57,780 nt of DNA from Planctomycetota bacterium (GTDB lineage Bacteria; Planctomycetota; Phycisphaerae; Sedimentisphaerales; Anaerobacaceae): positions 1 to 57,780 of the forward strand of contig VRUL01000032.1 in assembly GCA_019456145.1 (NCBI GenBank), in the 5' to 3' direction. Shown in pieces: positions 1 to 8,840 of the stretch. The notes beneath the pieces were generated by a model. That model was given only the letters and a program-made list of their open reading frames with translations, was not told the origin of the DNA and ran no database searches. Made by a program: the position numbers and the translations under genes. Positions within the stretch are counted from its first letter, which is position 1, and each line of letters opens with the position of its first letter.

Positions 1-108
1 ATTGCGACTTATGTCCACAACAAAACAAAGGCGTATAGCAACTATTGCGACACAGCCTGTGCGCTTGAGGCTGCCACCCATCTGTGCAAAATTCGCGAAG
101 CGCAATGA
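1..108 (+). CDS. C-terminal end of an unidentified protein (cut by window edge)
   Basis: Frame 1 is open from the window edge to a TGA at 106-108 and encodes 35 residues ending THLCKIREAQ. Composition is protein-like (alanine-rich, two cysteines in CDTACALEAATHLC) and codon use looks like the neighbours. It ends 24 bases before the stop of the convergent DUF1080 gene, a normal arrangement for two converging genes. The fragment is too short to assign a family, so no function is proposed. Confidence 0.5.
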   Translation: MATYVHNKTKAYSNYCDTACALEAATHLCKIREAQ

Positions 109-132
109 TTCAAAACAATCGGTCTGAGTTCC

Positions 133-927
133 TCACAGCTCCTTTATGAAGATGTTTTTAAATTGGAGCAGAGACGGCGGACTGACCCATTTGCCGTTAC
201 GCTTGCCACCATGATGCTGGAAAGCTATGGGGCCGGTCTTAGCGATTCCCGGCAGTTGAGCGTTTTTTATGACTGTTTTGCCATTGAGGACGACAGTTAC
301 CCGGTCGCCCCGCATCGTTATCTCAAAGCGGTTCCACTGTCCGACAGGCTTGTCGGCCTGTGTTCGAGGGGTGACGCCTGCGCGGATATGCGGCGGCTGG
401 CGGCCGTCGGTCCTGTAACCGTAAAACTCGCCGGACCCGATAGGCCAACACCAGATGTTCACCTGGTTCTTACCAGCCCCACGCAGGAAAACCCCGGAAT
501 CCGAATCAGGAAAGGGCATCCTTATTTCCCTACCCTTAACGTCGCGTGCGTGTGTGCCATCGGGAAGGACATAGGGAACACCAGGATTGATATATGGAGT
601 TTCCTTGATCCTCCAGTCGACCCTGAGTATGAAATCGCCGAAGTTATCTACGCCCCAAAGGTTCTTATCACCTTTGGCCTGGCTTTGCGCATCGTAGTCT
701 ATGACCCCATCAATGACTTTCCAGTGTCCGCCGTCGCCTTCGGGTACCTTCCAGCCTGAAAAGTCCCGACCATTAAACAGCGATCTAAAACCTGTGGGCG
801 CCACGTTGTCGAGACCCCCTGCCGGGTTTGCAGAAGAGCGCGCCCGGGGAGCGGCGTTCATTGAAAGGACCATATTTAGAACCATTACCACAATAATTAA
901 CAATGTTACAAACCTTCGTGAATTCAT
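133..927 (-). CDS. Secreted DUF1080 (3-keto-disaccharide hydrolase-like) protein
   Basis: 264 residues. A hydrophobic signal peptide (residues ~1-26, ending near NAAPRA) indicates export. The rest is one DUF1080 concanavalin-like jelly roll: it opens with FRSLFNGRDFSGWKVPEG, has the conserved SGVFLRG strand near residue 145, VGQWNRFEITMRGDRVTVVLNG near 195-220, and closes with FKNIFIKEL. DUF1080 members with known activity cleave 3-keto-glycosides or bind carbohydrate; planctomycetes carry many copies. The ATG at 927 is preceded by a GGAGG Shine-Dalgarno about 6 bases upstream, which fixes the start. It stands alone on this strand, 139 bases downstream of the glycerate kinase stop. The exact substrate cannot be told from sequence. 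Confidence 0.85.
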   Translation of the reverse strand: MNSRRFVTLLIIVVMVLNMVLSMNAAPRARSSANPAGGLDNVAPTGFRSLFNGRDFSGWKVPEGDGGHWKVIDGVIDYDAQSQAKGDKNLWGVDNFGDFILRVDWRIKETPYINPGVPYVLPDGTHARDVKGREIRMPFPDSDSGVFLRGAGKNQVNIWCWPIGSGEFYGYRTDGRQPPHIRAGVTPRTQADKPVGQWNRFEITMRGDRVTVVLNGKTVIKNAQLPGIAKTGPIAFQHHGGKRNGKWVSPPSLLQFKNIFIKEL

Positions 928-1066
928 TTTTGCCTCCTACAATCATTTTCCAAACAATTTGAACAGTCCTGATATCGAACCAAACTGAACAATAGTATAA
1001 CAACATTATGCGCATCTGAACAGCCAAAAGCTAAAGGTAATAACTTGAGGTCAGAATGGAGCATCT

Positions 1067-2203
1067 TCAGTTATCCTTTCGAGGAGTTATCAGATTTTCT
1101 CTGGCAAATTCAGCGGCTGCCTCAATTAACAATTCATCGCCGTGGGCTATTGCATATTCTAACGATATTTCATCTTTTTTGGCAGAAATTGCATCAACGA
1201 TACCGAGGCTTTGATATTCTTCGCTGCTTAGATTTACACTTCCTGCCAGTACCCCAACCGGAACCCCGGCCTGGCCTGCTATCTTAGTTACACCTTTGAC
1301 GACTTTGCCGTGCAAAGACTGGCTATCGAAACGCCCTTCGCCGGTTATGACCCATTGTGATGTCGCGATTTGTTGGGCCAGGTCGGTGCACTCTATTATC
1401 GTATCAATGCCCGATACCAGTTTGGCGTTCATAAATGCCACGGCACCAGCGGCCAAGCCTCCGGCGGCACCGGCTCCGGGTATATCAATATCTTTGCCAA
1501 GACTGCTGCCGACCAGTGTGCAAAGATGATCCAGGCCTTTTTCAAGATGCCCGACCATCTGAGGTGTGGCTCCTTTTTGAGGGCCGTAAACCCTTGCCGC
1601 TCCCTGCGGACCGCAAAGCGGGTTCTGGACGTCACAAAGAACTTCAACGACAGGCAGACCGAGTTCGGGAGGCGGTAGTATTTTTTGTATACGTGACAGG
1701 TTACCGCCGCCGAGAGCGATAGCATCACCTTTTTTATCAAGAAACCGCCAGCCCAAAGCCATAGCCGCCCCTACTCCACCATCGACAGTAGCGCTTCCAC
1801 CTACGGCCAGGAATATTTTCTCAGGATTTTTCTGTGCCGCGGCCTTTATAAGCTCCCCGGTCCCGTAGGTAGTGGTCTCTAATGGATTGCGTTGAGACTC
1901 GGTTAGAAGCGGCAATCCGCTCGCTGAGGCCATCTCCACCAGCGCGCTGCGGTAATTAGCAAACCAGGCATATCCCGCCTTGACAGTCATGTTCGGCAAA
2001 GGACCAGTGACGTTTTTTTCTACCCAGCGACCATCTTTTGCACTGATCAGGGCTTTTGCCGTACCTTCACCGCCATCTGCCATCGGCCTTATAATAATTT
2101 CCGCAGCCGGGAGGACGGAGAGCAAACCTTTTTTGACCGCTTCACATGCGAGCCGGGCAGTAAGAGAGCCTTTAAAAGAATCCATCGCGACAACAATTTT
2201 CAC
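1067..2203 (-). CDS. glxK: Glycerate kinase, GlxK/GarK family
   Basis: About 378 residues. Glycerate kinase phosphorylates D-glycerate with ATP, giving 2-phosphoglycerate in the GarK/GlxK family, in the cytoplasm. Family hallmarks are the N-terminal VKIVVAMDSFKGSLTA, the RPMADGGEGTAKAL motif near residue 45, GSATVDGGVGAAMALGW near 140, and the C-terminal VITGEGRFDSQSLHGKVVKG. I place the start at the GTG at 2203, giving the usual family N-terminus with an AAAGGA Shine-Dalgarno 7 bases upstream; an in-frame GTG at 2218 would add five residues. The length matches the family. No glyoxylate carboligase or tartronate semialdehyde reductase lies beside it, but a 2-hydroxyacid/glyoxylate-type operon lies at 33-40 kb and could feed it. 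Confidence 0.93.
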   Translation of the reverse strand: MKIVVAMDSFKGSLTARLACEAVKKGLLSVLPAAEIIIRPMADGGEGTAKALISAKDGRWVEKNVTGPLPNMTVKAGYAWFANYRSALVEMASASGLPLLTESQRNPLETTTYGTGELIKAAAQKNPEKIFLAVGGSATVDGGVGAAMALGWRFLDKKGDAIALGGGNLSRIQKILPPPELGLPVVEVLCDVQNPLCGPQGAARVYGPQKGATPQMVGHLEKGLDHLCTLVGSSLGKDIDIPGAGAAGGLAAGAVAFMNAKLVSGIDTIIECTDLAQQIATSQWVITGEGRFDSQSLHGKVVKGVTKIAGQAGVPVGVLAGSVNLSSEEYQSLGIVDAISAKKDEISLEYAIAHGDELLIEAAAEFARENLITPRKDN

Positions 2204-2943
2204 CTGCAATCCTTTCACAAAATCACCAATATAAAGAAACTTTGGATAGTATAGCTAATATTTTTCTTAGCCGTCATTATTTGCCTTGTTTTTTTCGTAT
2301 CGCTGGCCGGCAGAGGACAAAGAACCGAGGGCAGAGATCTGACATCGGGATGCCTGTGCACCCGTTTGGGAGTAGGTGAAATTGGCTTTGATTGGGTTCG
2401 TTTGGGTTCGTTTTCACTAAGTGTCCAATTGGATTTATTTTCATATTCCTTTGTTAATACTTTATTTACGTTCATTTGTCCATCCGGCAAATTGGGTTCG
2501 TTTTGCATAATAAAGGTAATAATTGGTTGGCAATTTGGGCTGGATAGGCGGCTTGCGTAGTTTGTAGTTGGTTGTTCGTTGTTCATAGTTCGTAGCTCGT
2601 AAAAGAAAATGCATAGATTAAAATGTAAAATGCAAAACTGTGGAGGCCCTTCGGGCGGACTTTTATTTGTAGGCGGATAAGACGGTTATTGTTAGCCATA
2701 AATACCTCAAAATGTTCAAAACTTTGGCTTTTCTTGACAAATAATGGTTTTTTGCGTGTATCTGCTGATACGAGGACGTGCCCTTCCGGGCTTTTCGTGC
2801 GGTTCTCCGCTATATCGGCGCCTACTGGCGCATTATGTTTGCCGGTAGGTAAACATGGAGGTATTTTAACAGACCTCCTAACAAAAGTAAACAAAAAAAT
2901 AAATAATTCACCGCGGATTAGCAGGGATTTAACCAGTTTTATT
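2204..2943. other. Gene-poor stretch with dispersed-repeat sequence
   Basis: No convincing gene in about 740 bases. Short minus-strand open frames (2215-2586 and 2583-2894) have low-complexity, unnatural protein composition. The left part carries the NEPN-type repeat described separately. The right part holds small GC-rich hairpins in an AT-rich background, for example GGCCCTTCGGGC near 2647 and a CCCTTCCGGGC stretch near 2780. The phrases resemble intergenic filler that recurs in planctomycete genomes; that last point is from memory, not a search. Confidence 0.5.
2380..2505 (-). repeat. NEPN-type dispersed repeat
   Basis: The nonamer TTGGGTTCG occurs three times, at 2392-2400, 2402-2410 and 2492-2500. 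On the minus strand the open frame through it reads NEPNLPDGQMNV, then NEPKRTQSKPI, a phrase I associate with intergenic repeat ORFs annotated as hypothetical proteins across Phycisphaerae-like genomes. Here it lies directly upstream of glycerate kinase. I treat it as a repeat, not a protein gene; the link to other genomes is recollection. Confidence 0.45.
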
Positions 2944-3255
2944 TTACTGGGATACTTTTGGTTTTTTCTGCTCTTTTTCTCCTATAACTTTAGCGACAGG
3001 TCTTTCGTTTTCATTCGACCAATATAAATATGTCATTTTCCCGGGATGCTTTTGATTGGGATGCTTTTTGTTTTCCTTCTTTGGCTTCTTACCGTATATG
3101 TACCACCATGTGGGTAGACAATACCTTGAGAATATAAAAAATATTATAAACACAACTACAATAGCTCCCCATTTCCCCCAAAAGGAAATTACCGTAACTG
3201 CTGCAAAGAAAAGCCCTAAGAATATCCATTTGTGATATTTCGATTTCATACTCAT
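2944..3255 (-). CDS. Small two-helix membrane protein, unknown
   Basis: 103 residues. Two adjacent hydrophobic segments (roughly residues 9-25 and 27-45, separated by GKWG) suggest an inner-membrane hairpin. The C-terminal half is strongly basic and hydrophilic (KKPKKENKKHPNQKHPGK near 56-73). No family recognised. The start is ATG at 3255 (MSMK) or the ATG at 3249; neither has a strong Shine-Dalgarno. The gene follows copy A of a 33-bp element also found before the small membrane gene at 3458-3790, so the two may be under the same kind of control. Confidence 0.55.
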   Translation of the reverse strand: MSMKSKYHKWIFLGLFFAAVTVISFWGKWGAIVVVFIIFFIFSRYCLPTWWYIYGKKPKKENKKHPNQKHPGKMTYLYWSNENERPVAKVIGEKEQKKPKVSQ

Positions 3256-3266
3256 CCACTGAAGGA

Positions 3267-3300
3267 GCTTACCCGCTCATTTCATCCCACCATTTTAACG
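3267..3300 (-). repeat. 33-bp element, copy A (possible promoter unit)
   Basis: On the minus strand this reads TAAAATGGTGGGATGAAATG followed by AGCGGGTAAG. It matches copy B at 3839-3871 at 29 of 33 positions. Each copy starts with a -10-like hexamer (TAAAAT here, TATAAT in B) and lies 12-50 bases upstream of a small membrane-protein gene. It may be a shared promoter/leader or a short repeat; the sequence alone does not decide. Confidence 0.5.
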
Positions 3301-3457
3301 ATTGCCGCTGGGTCGTCCAGAATTACTTAATGTTTTTGCTCGTCTTAATATGATAATTAACAATAAGCCGTTTAAGAATATTATTGGGCCGATACGTTTA
3401 TAAGGTCCTTTTCTTCCATTTAGGTAATCATAATCATTTCCCTTGTGTAAATATTTA

Positions 3458-3790
3458 TCATTTCGGAGAAAACGCAACCGCGAGGGCAAATGAAAGAAAA
3501 ACCATTACCGCTCCCATGATAGCGAATAAGAAAGAGTTTCTTACTATGACCTTCAACCGAAGAACCTCCGGATCTCCCAGATACTCTTTGCCAAATAAAA
3601 ACTTCATTCCCCTTATACTATTTGCATAGCCGGGTCCAAAATCGAGTATCGAGGTAAGCTCCTTCCACTTTTCGGTATGATTTTTAAGGAGATATCTCAT
3701 CAGTTTGTGTTGATAAACAAATAACCTTACCACTGATACAACAAAACCCACGGTAAAAAATAAAAAAGTGCTATAAGAAAAATATTTCAT
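3458..3790 (-). CDS. Small membrane protein with two terminal helices
   Basis: 110 residues with one hydrophobic helix at the N-terminus (residues ~5-25, FLFFTVGFVVSVVRLFVY), a soluble middle (LLKNHTEKWKELTS, FGKEYLGDPEVLRLK), and a second helix at the C-terminus (~85-107). The layout of two helices around a short loop with a GDPEVLRL segment recalls small UspB-like envelope proteins, but the similarity is only in plan. The ATG at 3790 has AAGGAAAGG upstream, a good ribosome site. Copy B of the 33-bp element lies about 50 bases upstream. Confidence 0.6.
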   Translation of the reverse strand: MKYFSYSTFLFFTVGFVVSVVRLFVYQHKLMRYLLKNHTEKWKELTSILDFGPGYANSIRGMKFLFGKEYLGDPEVLRLKVIVRNSFLFAIMGAVMVFLSFALAVAFSPK

Positions 3791-3838
3791 ATCTTTCCTT
3801 TCCTTGCCTGATCCATCAGACTACATCACAATGCAAAG

Positions 3839-3871
3839 GTTACCCGCTTATTTCATCCCACCATTATATCG
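3839..3871 (-). repeat. 33-bp element, copy B (possible promoter unit)
   Basis: Second copy of the element at 3267-3300. The minus strand begins CGATATAATGGTGGGATG, containing a perfect TATAAT, and ends AGCGGGTAAC. No good -35 hexamer is visible at 17 bases. It precedes the 110-residue membrane-protein gene. Confidence 0.5.
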
Positions 3872-4217
3872 AATGCTTATGTCAACAACCAACATTTTTA
3901 CTCTGAAATTACGGCATTTATATAGGTAGGCCCGAGCGGTCAAGGTCTGCATAAAAAACTGAGATTGGCAGAAAAGCGTGACACTTAAAGTCATGTTCTG
4001 GTGCGGATTTTCAAAAAAGCGGCTTTGAAAGAGTAAATTCTTGATTGTTCGAGGTGATTCTGGCAAGATTATTGATGTCGCAGGGAGAAAAATGAGTTTT
4101 GTGAACGTTAAATTAGGAAATGTCACTTGAGACTACATTTTCAAGCAAAAACGACGAATGGACAAACTGCCGGGAGAAAATACTGTAAACACCGAGGCTT
4201 TGTATAGGAGAAACGAA

Positions 4218-7200
4218 ATGACGAAAGTTTTACACAAAACTTTATGGCTTTTCTTTGCGGCGATAATACTTGTAACCTGTGTAACGTGTACCTGGCAGCG
4301 AAGCACTGGTTTGTCCGGACCTTTGGGTAAAGCGGTGGTTGGCTTTAATCGTGGTGCCGCATTGCTCGAGCAGTACAGGTATTTTGAAGCGGCAAAGGCC
4401 TTTGAAAAGGTGTTAAAATATGAGCCGGATTGGAATGCCGCCCGGTTTAACCTGGGTCTGGCCTACTTCAATATGCTGGAAGACCCCGGCGCGATAGCCT
4501 ATCTCAAAAAAGCTAAAGATACGTTTGAAACCGTATTAGAGTCAGATCCTAACCACCTGCATGCCCGATTTTGCCTGGGACTATACCACCAGCACCTTGG
4601 TGAAAACGAAAAGGCGCTCGAATATTTTCGGGCAGTGTATGAAGGCGACAGCGAAGATCCATACGTGTTGTACAAATACGCCGAGACCCTTCTTGGCCTT
4701 GGCTTTAGGGAAGAAGGCACCAGGATACTTGAAAAAGTCGTTGCTATCGACCCAGGCTTTATTTCCGCAGTGTACAGGCTCGCGGGCCAGTATCAGCGTA
4801 CGAAAAAGTACGATAAAGCAAAGCTTCTTTTTGCCCGTTTTTTAGAACTTAAAAAAACAGAACTGACCGGCGGGACATTCACTATCATGAAAGCGTACGG
4901 AACAGTGGGTAAATACTATATGGCGCTTGGTATGGACAATCTCCCGTTACCGTCAGCCCAAATCCCTATGACAACGCGTGTTCTTTTTTCCCCGAAACTA
5001 AAGCCTCTAAAGACAGAAACTTCAGCCTGGAAATACGCCGGGGGGACCGTAGCCCTTCCGGGAATTGCGTGCGGCGATGTGGATGGCGATGGAGATATTG
5101 ATCTTTGCATTACCGCGTTCGGTGCGGCCGGGGACGTAAGGCTATGGCGCAACGACGGTGCCGGTGGATTTTCACACTATGCAACTTTGGCGCAACGAGG
5201 TATCAGTCCCTGCTTCGGGGATGTGGACAACGATGGTGATCTTGACCTCTGGCTCGGGTGCGCCGGGGCGGACCTCTATTTTGAAAATGATGGGAAAGGG
5301 AATTTTAGAAAAAGTGAAGTCTCTGGGATTGCGGAGGGGGATTTGGTTACTTCATGCGCGCGGCTTCTTGATATTGACAGCGACGGTGATTTGGATTTTC
5401 TGGCATTTCACCTTGCACACGGTTCAGTTCCTGCTACGCGAACGCTCGGACCTGCCGCTAATAACATCTATAATAACAACAGGGACGGTTCGTTTACAGA
5501 CATTGCCGAAAAGCTTGGACTGAGGCTTGAGAAAACTCTGGTTTCTGCGGTGGTGTATGATGATTTTGATAATGACCGTGATTTGGATTTGGTGGTCTTT
5601 TCCGCAGATGGCGGAGGGTCGATTGGATGGGTGAACGACCGCGCCTGGAAATATCGGATACTCGACGTCGAAACAACAGGTCTTTCGGTCGAAGGGGTTC
5701 TGTGTGCCACTTCCGGCGACCCGGACAAGGATGGGGACCGGGATCTTCTGATTTTTACCGATACAGGACTGCACCTTTTTATGAATCAGGGTGGGTTCAG
5801 ATTCGAGCGTCACGAGGGCTTTGCAAATCACTGCGGCCGACTCGGTGGAACCGGTGGACAGTTTGCGGATATGGATAATGACGGTGATCTGGATATTGTG
5901 ATTGCCGACGCGTTCAGGCGTGACGGCAGCCGGGGTCCTGCACTTATTATTAACGATTGGCCTCGAGACCGTTTCATCAACGCACTGGATATTGATCCCG
6001 GTAATCTTTTTTCGGCCATCACTTTCAAGGGTAACGCCAGTTGTGTGGCGGCGGATTTTACAGGTAACGGAAGATGCGATGTTCTTTTGGCTCCCATCGG
6101 CGAAAAACCTTTCCTGGTGGAAAACGTAACTCCGGGCGGGCATTGGATTGAAATCGACCTTCGTGGAACCCGTGAACAGGACAAGAAATCCCGCTCGAAC
6201 AACTCGGCCATTGGTGCTCGCGTGGAGATTAAAACCGGTAACATTTTCCAGCAATACATGGTTGGGGCGCCCTCAGGACAGGTGGCTATGCCTCCGTATC
6301 GGATTCATGCCGGGTTAGGGAAATATACCAAAGTTGACTGGCTGCGCATAATGTGGCCGGATGCCGTTCTTCAGGCGGAACTGGAAATTCCTGCCAATCA
6401 GGTGATGACGATTGCCGAGCTGCAGCGAAAGACCTCTTCCTGCCCACATCTTTTCGCATGGGACGGTTCGCATTTCGAGTTCGTATCCGATTTTGGTGGT
6501 ATGGGCGGAATCGGGTACCTGGCGGCACCAGATGTTTATAGCAAGCCCGACCCCACGGAGTATTTGCCCGTTTGGAATCTTAAACCACGTGACGGTGAAT
6601 ACGTCCTGCAGGTGCTGGAACCCATCGAAGAAGTTGTCTATTTTGACGAAGCCAAATTAATCGCGGTTGACCATCCGGTTGAAACGGAAGTTTATCCCCA
6701 CGAGATGATGGCCGTTGGTGCTCCGCCTCCACCTTTTGAGCTTTTTTGCCTCAAAGACCCGATAGAAGCGGTTCGCGCTGTTGACCATCGCGGAGTCGAT
6801 GTAACCGAAAAAATACGCGCGGTTGACCGGCTTTATGCCGGCGCAACTGAGCCCGACTCCCGTTTCACAGGATTTGCTAAAGATCATTTTGTAGAGCTTG
6901 ACTTCGGCGACCGCCTTGATACAGTATCGCCTCAATCACGGCTGGTGTTGTTCCTTCACGGTTCGGTTGAGTACTCTTACTCTTCAACAAATTTCGCTGC
7001 GAGCCAGGCGGGGCTGCGCCTCCGCGCTCCCAGCATCGGCGTCTTTCGAGATGGCGCGTGGGTCGAGCTTTTCGGCGAGGTCGGATACCCAGCGGGTATC
7101 CGGCATACGATGACTCTCGATGTGACTGGAAAGATACTGCCCAGCGATAAGCGAATTCGCATCTCCAGTAATATGGAACTGTACTGGGACCGGATATTCA

Positions 7201-7706
7201 TGGCACCTATACTTAAAGACGCGGGGCTAAGGGTGCAGGAATTATCGGTGAAAAGCGCGGATCTCCATTACCTGGGTTATCCACGGCAATACTCTCCTGA
7301 TGGGCGGCATCCGAACCTTTACGATTATGGCAGTATTGACAGAGCTGTAGCCTGGAAGATCATGGAGGGCAGCTATACCCGTTATGGTGAGGTGGCAGAA
7401 CTTCTGGAAAAGGCGGACGACTGCTATGTCATTATGGGTCGGGGAGAAGAGGTCACACTGCGTTTTCCCGCGGACGGCTTGGCGCCAGTGCCAGCGGGAT
7501 ATCGTCGTTCGTTTATTCTCAAAACCGACAGCTTCTGCAAAGACATGGACCTTTACTCGGCATATCCCGATACCGTTGAACCACTTCCCTTTCACTTGAT
7601 GACTAACTATCCGTATGGTGCGGAAGAAAAGTATCCTGATGATAAAAAGCGACGGGAATACAGGAAGCGGTTTAACACCCGGCGGGTAGGCGGGTTTGGG
7701 AACTAA
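4218..7706 (+). CDS. TPR + FG-GAP + ASPIC/UnbV single-chain lipoprotein
   Basis: About 1162 residues from the ATG at 4218, which has AGGAG 7 bases upstream; an in-frame ATG at 4158 lacks a ribosome site. The N-terminus is a signal peptide with cysteines (ILVTCVTCTW), possibly a lipobox. Then come TPR repeats (residues ~40-250, e.g. HARFCLGLYHQHLGENEKAL), seven calcium-type loops of FG-GAP/VCBS blades (~290-640, e.g. [43 protein letters not shown]), an ASPIC/UnbV domain (~660-730, IGARVEIKTG...IHAGLGKYTKVDWLRIMWPD) and a ~400-residue tail of no known family. Known relatives are secreted, probably calcium-stabilised propellers of unsettled function. It joins in one chain the two parts that are separate genes in the next three pairs. 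Confidence 0.88.
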   Translation: MTKVLHKTLWLFFAAIILVTCVTCTWQRSTGLSGPLGKAVVGFNRGAALLEQYRYFEAAKAFEKVLKYEPDWNAARFNLGLAYFNMLEDPGAIAYLKKAKDTFETVLESDPNHLHARFCLGLYHQHLGENEKALEYFRAVYEGDSEDPYVLYKYAETLLGLGFREEGTRILEKVVAIDPGFISAVYRLAGQYQRTKKYDKAKLLFARFLELKKTELTGGTFTIMKAYGTVGKYYMALGMDNLPLPSAQIPMTTRVLFSPKLKPLKTETSAWKYAGGTVALPGIACGDVDGDGDIDLCITAFGAAGDVRLWRNDGAGGFSHYATLAQRGISPCFGDVDNDGDLDLWLGCAGADLYFENDGKGNFRKSEVSGIAEGDLVTSCARLLDIDSDGDLDFLAFHLAHGSVPATRTLGPAANNIYNNNRDGSFTDIAEKLGLRLEKTLVSAVVYDDFDNDRDLDLVVFSADGGGSIGWVNDRAWKYRILDVETTGLSVEGVLCATSGDPDKDGDRDLLIFTDTGLHLFMNQGGFRFERHEGFANHCGRLGGTGGQFADMDNDGDLDIVIADAFRRDGSRGPALIINDWPRDRFINALDIDPGNLFSAITFKGNASCVAADFTGNGRCDVLLAPIGEKPFLVENVTPGGHWIEIDLRGTREQDKKSRSNNSAIGARVEIKTGNIFQQYMVGAPSGQVAMPPYRIHAGLGKYTKVDWLRIMWPDAVLQAELEIPANQVMTIAELQRKTSSCPHLFAWDGSHFEFVSDFGGMGGIGYLAAPDVYSKPDPTEYLPVWNLKPRDGEYVLQVLEPIEEVVYFDEAKLIAVDHPVETEVYPHEMMAVGAPPPPFELFCLKDPIEAVRAVDHRGVDVTEKIRAVDRLYAGATEPDSRFTGFAKDHFVELDFGDRLDTVSPQSRLVLFLHGSVEYSYSSTNFAASQAGLRLRAPSIGVFRDGAWVELFGEVGYPAGIRHTMTLDVTGKILPSDKRIRISSNMELYWDRIFMAPILKDAGLRVQELSVKSADLHYLGYPRQYSPDGRHPNLYDYGSIDRAVAWKIMEGSYTRYGEVAELLEKADDCYVIMGRGEEVTLRFPADGLAPVPAGYRRSFILKTDSFCKDMDLYSAYPDTVEPLPFHLMTNYPYGAEEKYPDDKKRREYRKRFNTRRVGGFGN

Positions 7707-7764
7707 ACGGAGTTTCCGAAAGAACCTTCGGCACCTGACTGAAAAAGCGTTAGAGGAAATCATC

Positions 7765-7793
7765 TTGTATCAGAACGACTTTTTTGGTATAAT
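7765..7793 (+). promoter_or_regulatory. Sigma70-type promoter of TPR/CRTAC1 pair A
   Basis: TTGTAT at 7765-7770, a 17-base spacer and a perfect TATAAT at 7788-7793. The same arrangement, with near-identical surrounding bases, precedes pair B at 10604-10632, so conservation between paralogous units supports function. The start codon of the TPR gene lies about 65 bases downstream. Confidence 0.75.
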
Positions 7794-7858
7794 TCAAAGA
7801 TGGCAAGCTACTATATGGCATGTTTACACCAAGTGCCACAACTTTCAAATTATATTCG

Positions 7859-8839
7859 ATGGTAAAACATAAAAAAAGAAGAAAACGGAAAACAAAGAAT
7901 TCCAGTCGTTCACAGCCCCCTGCTTCGGTTACTAAGAAAAGGCCTAAGTGGGTCCTCGCCCCGGCGGCAGTCGTATGTGTCGGCATCGCCTGTTTCTTCC
8001 TGTTGAAGTCCTGGTCCGGCTCGGATAGTTCTTTGCTTACACAAGAAGAGAAAATTGCCGTGCTGAAAACCGAAGAAATGGAATTGGCTCAGCAACTTTT
8101 GAGAGATTTTCCCGGAAACGATGCTACGGTCTCTTTTGTCGGCAGTGTCTACGGACAGCATGGCAACAACACCGAGGCCGTCAAATTCTTGAATAAAGCG
8201 CTGGAACTGAATCCGAATCGCCCCGATGTGTACGATGCTCTGGGTTGGGTAGCCTTCACGAAAGGAGCATATGAGGAGTCAATTACCCACTGGAAAAAAG
8301 CCCTGGAGATCGATGCGAAGCTGCCCGGTCTGCGCAGCTCTATCGCCTTTTCACTGATGGCGCTCGACAGAGGCTCGGAAGCTATCGAACAACTCGAGAA
8401 AAATATTCAGATCTTCCCCAAATCTGTCTACAGTCATTTCCTGCTTGGCCAGGCATATTTACAGCAAAAGGACTATGAGAACGCCAAAAAACATTACCAG
8501 ATAGCGATAGAACTCGATCAAAACTATGTGAACGCATATTATGGGTTATTTACAGCTTGTACGCGTTTAAAGCAACAGGCCAAAGCCCGTGAGTACATGG
8601 CTGTCTTCAAGAAACTAAAGGCCGAGGAAATGAAGTTTCAGAAAGCACGTGACGGGGCCTACAATGATATGGTAACGATGCGACAAACGGTGGCTGAAAA
8701 CCATATCAAAGCCGCACAGATTTACCGGGCCCAGGGTCAGTCCGACAGGGCAGAAGAACTGCTGGAAAAGGCGATAAAACTTGATCCCGGTAATGTGAAA
8801 TACAAGCAGTTCTATCAAAGTATTAAAAACAGGAAATAA
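7859..8839 (+). CDS. Membrane-anchored TPR protein, pair A
   Basis: 326 residues from ATG 7859. The N-terminus is a lysine/arginine cluster (VKHKKRRKRKTKN), then a single transmembrane helix (~residues 34-52, VLAPAAVVCVGIACFFLL), so the basic end should stay in the cytoplasm and the TPR part face the periplasm. TPR units run from ~80 to the end (NNTEAVKFLNKALELNPNRP, AYEESITHWKKALEIDAK, YENAKKHYQIAIELDQNY, RAEELLEKAIKLDPGN). This start is chosen because the paralogue at 10698 begins with the same MxKHKKRRKRK. No Shine-Dalgarno is obvious. One base separates its stop from the FG-GAP partner gene, so the two should be co-expressed. Likely a scaffold for a secreted partner (inference). Confidence 0.85.
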   Translation: MVKHKKRRKRKTKNSSRSQPPASVTKKRPKWVLAPAAVVCVGIACFFLLKSWSGSDSSLLTQEEKIAVLKTEEMELAQQLLRDFPGNDATVSFVGSVYGQHGNNTEAVKFLNKALELNPNRPDVYDALGWVAFTKGAYEESITHWKKALEIDAKLPGLRSSIAFSLMALDRGSEAIEQLEKNIQIFPKSVYSHFLLGQAYLQQKDYENAKKHYQIAIELDQNYVNAYYGLFTACTRLKQQAKAREYMAVFKKLKAEEMKFQKARDGAYNDMVTMRQTVAENHIKAAQIYRAQGQSDRAEELLEKAIKLDPGNVKYKQFYQSIKNRK

Positions 8840-8840
8840 T

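Noticed and set aside
2215..2894. Minus-strand frames of 123 and 103 codons as proteins
   Set aside because: Repeat-derived text (NEPN...KRTQSKPI) and low-complexity content; better explained as dispersed repeats.
3295..3489. 64-codon minus-strand frame overlapping the 110-residue membrane protein
   Set aside because: Out of frame with the better gene, with no ribosome site and an R/N-rich composition; kept only as a possibility.
5424..6254. 276-codon frame antisense to the TPR-FG-GAP gene
   Set aside because: Shadow of calcium loops and propeller strands; no start signal or family features.
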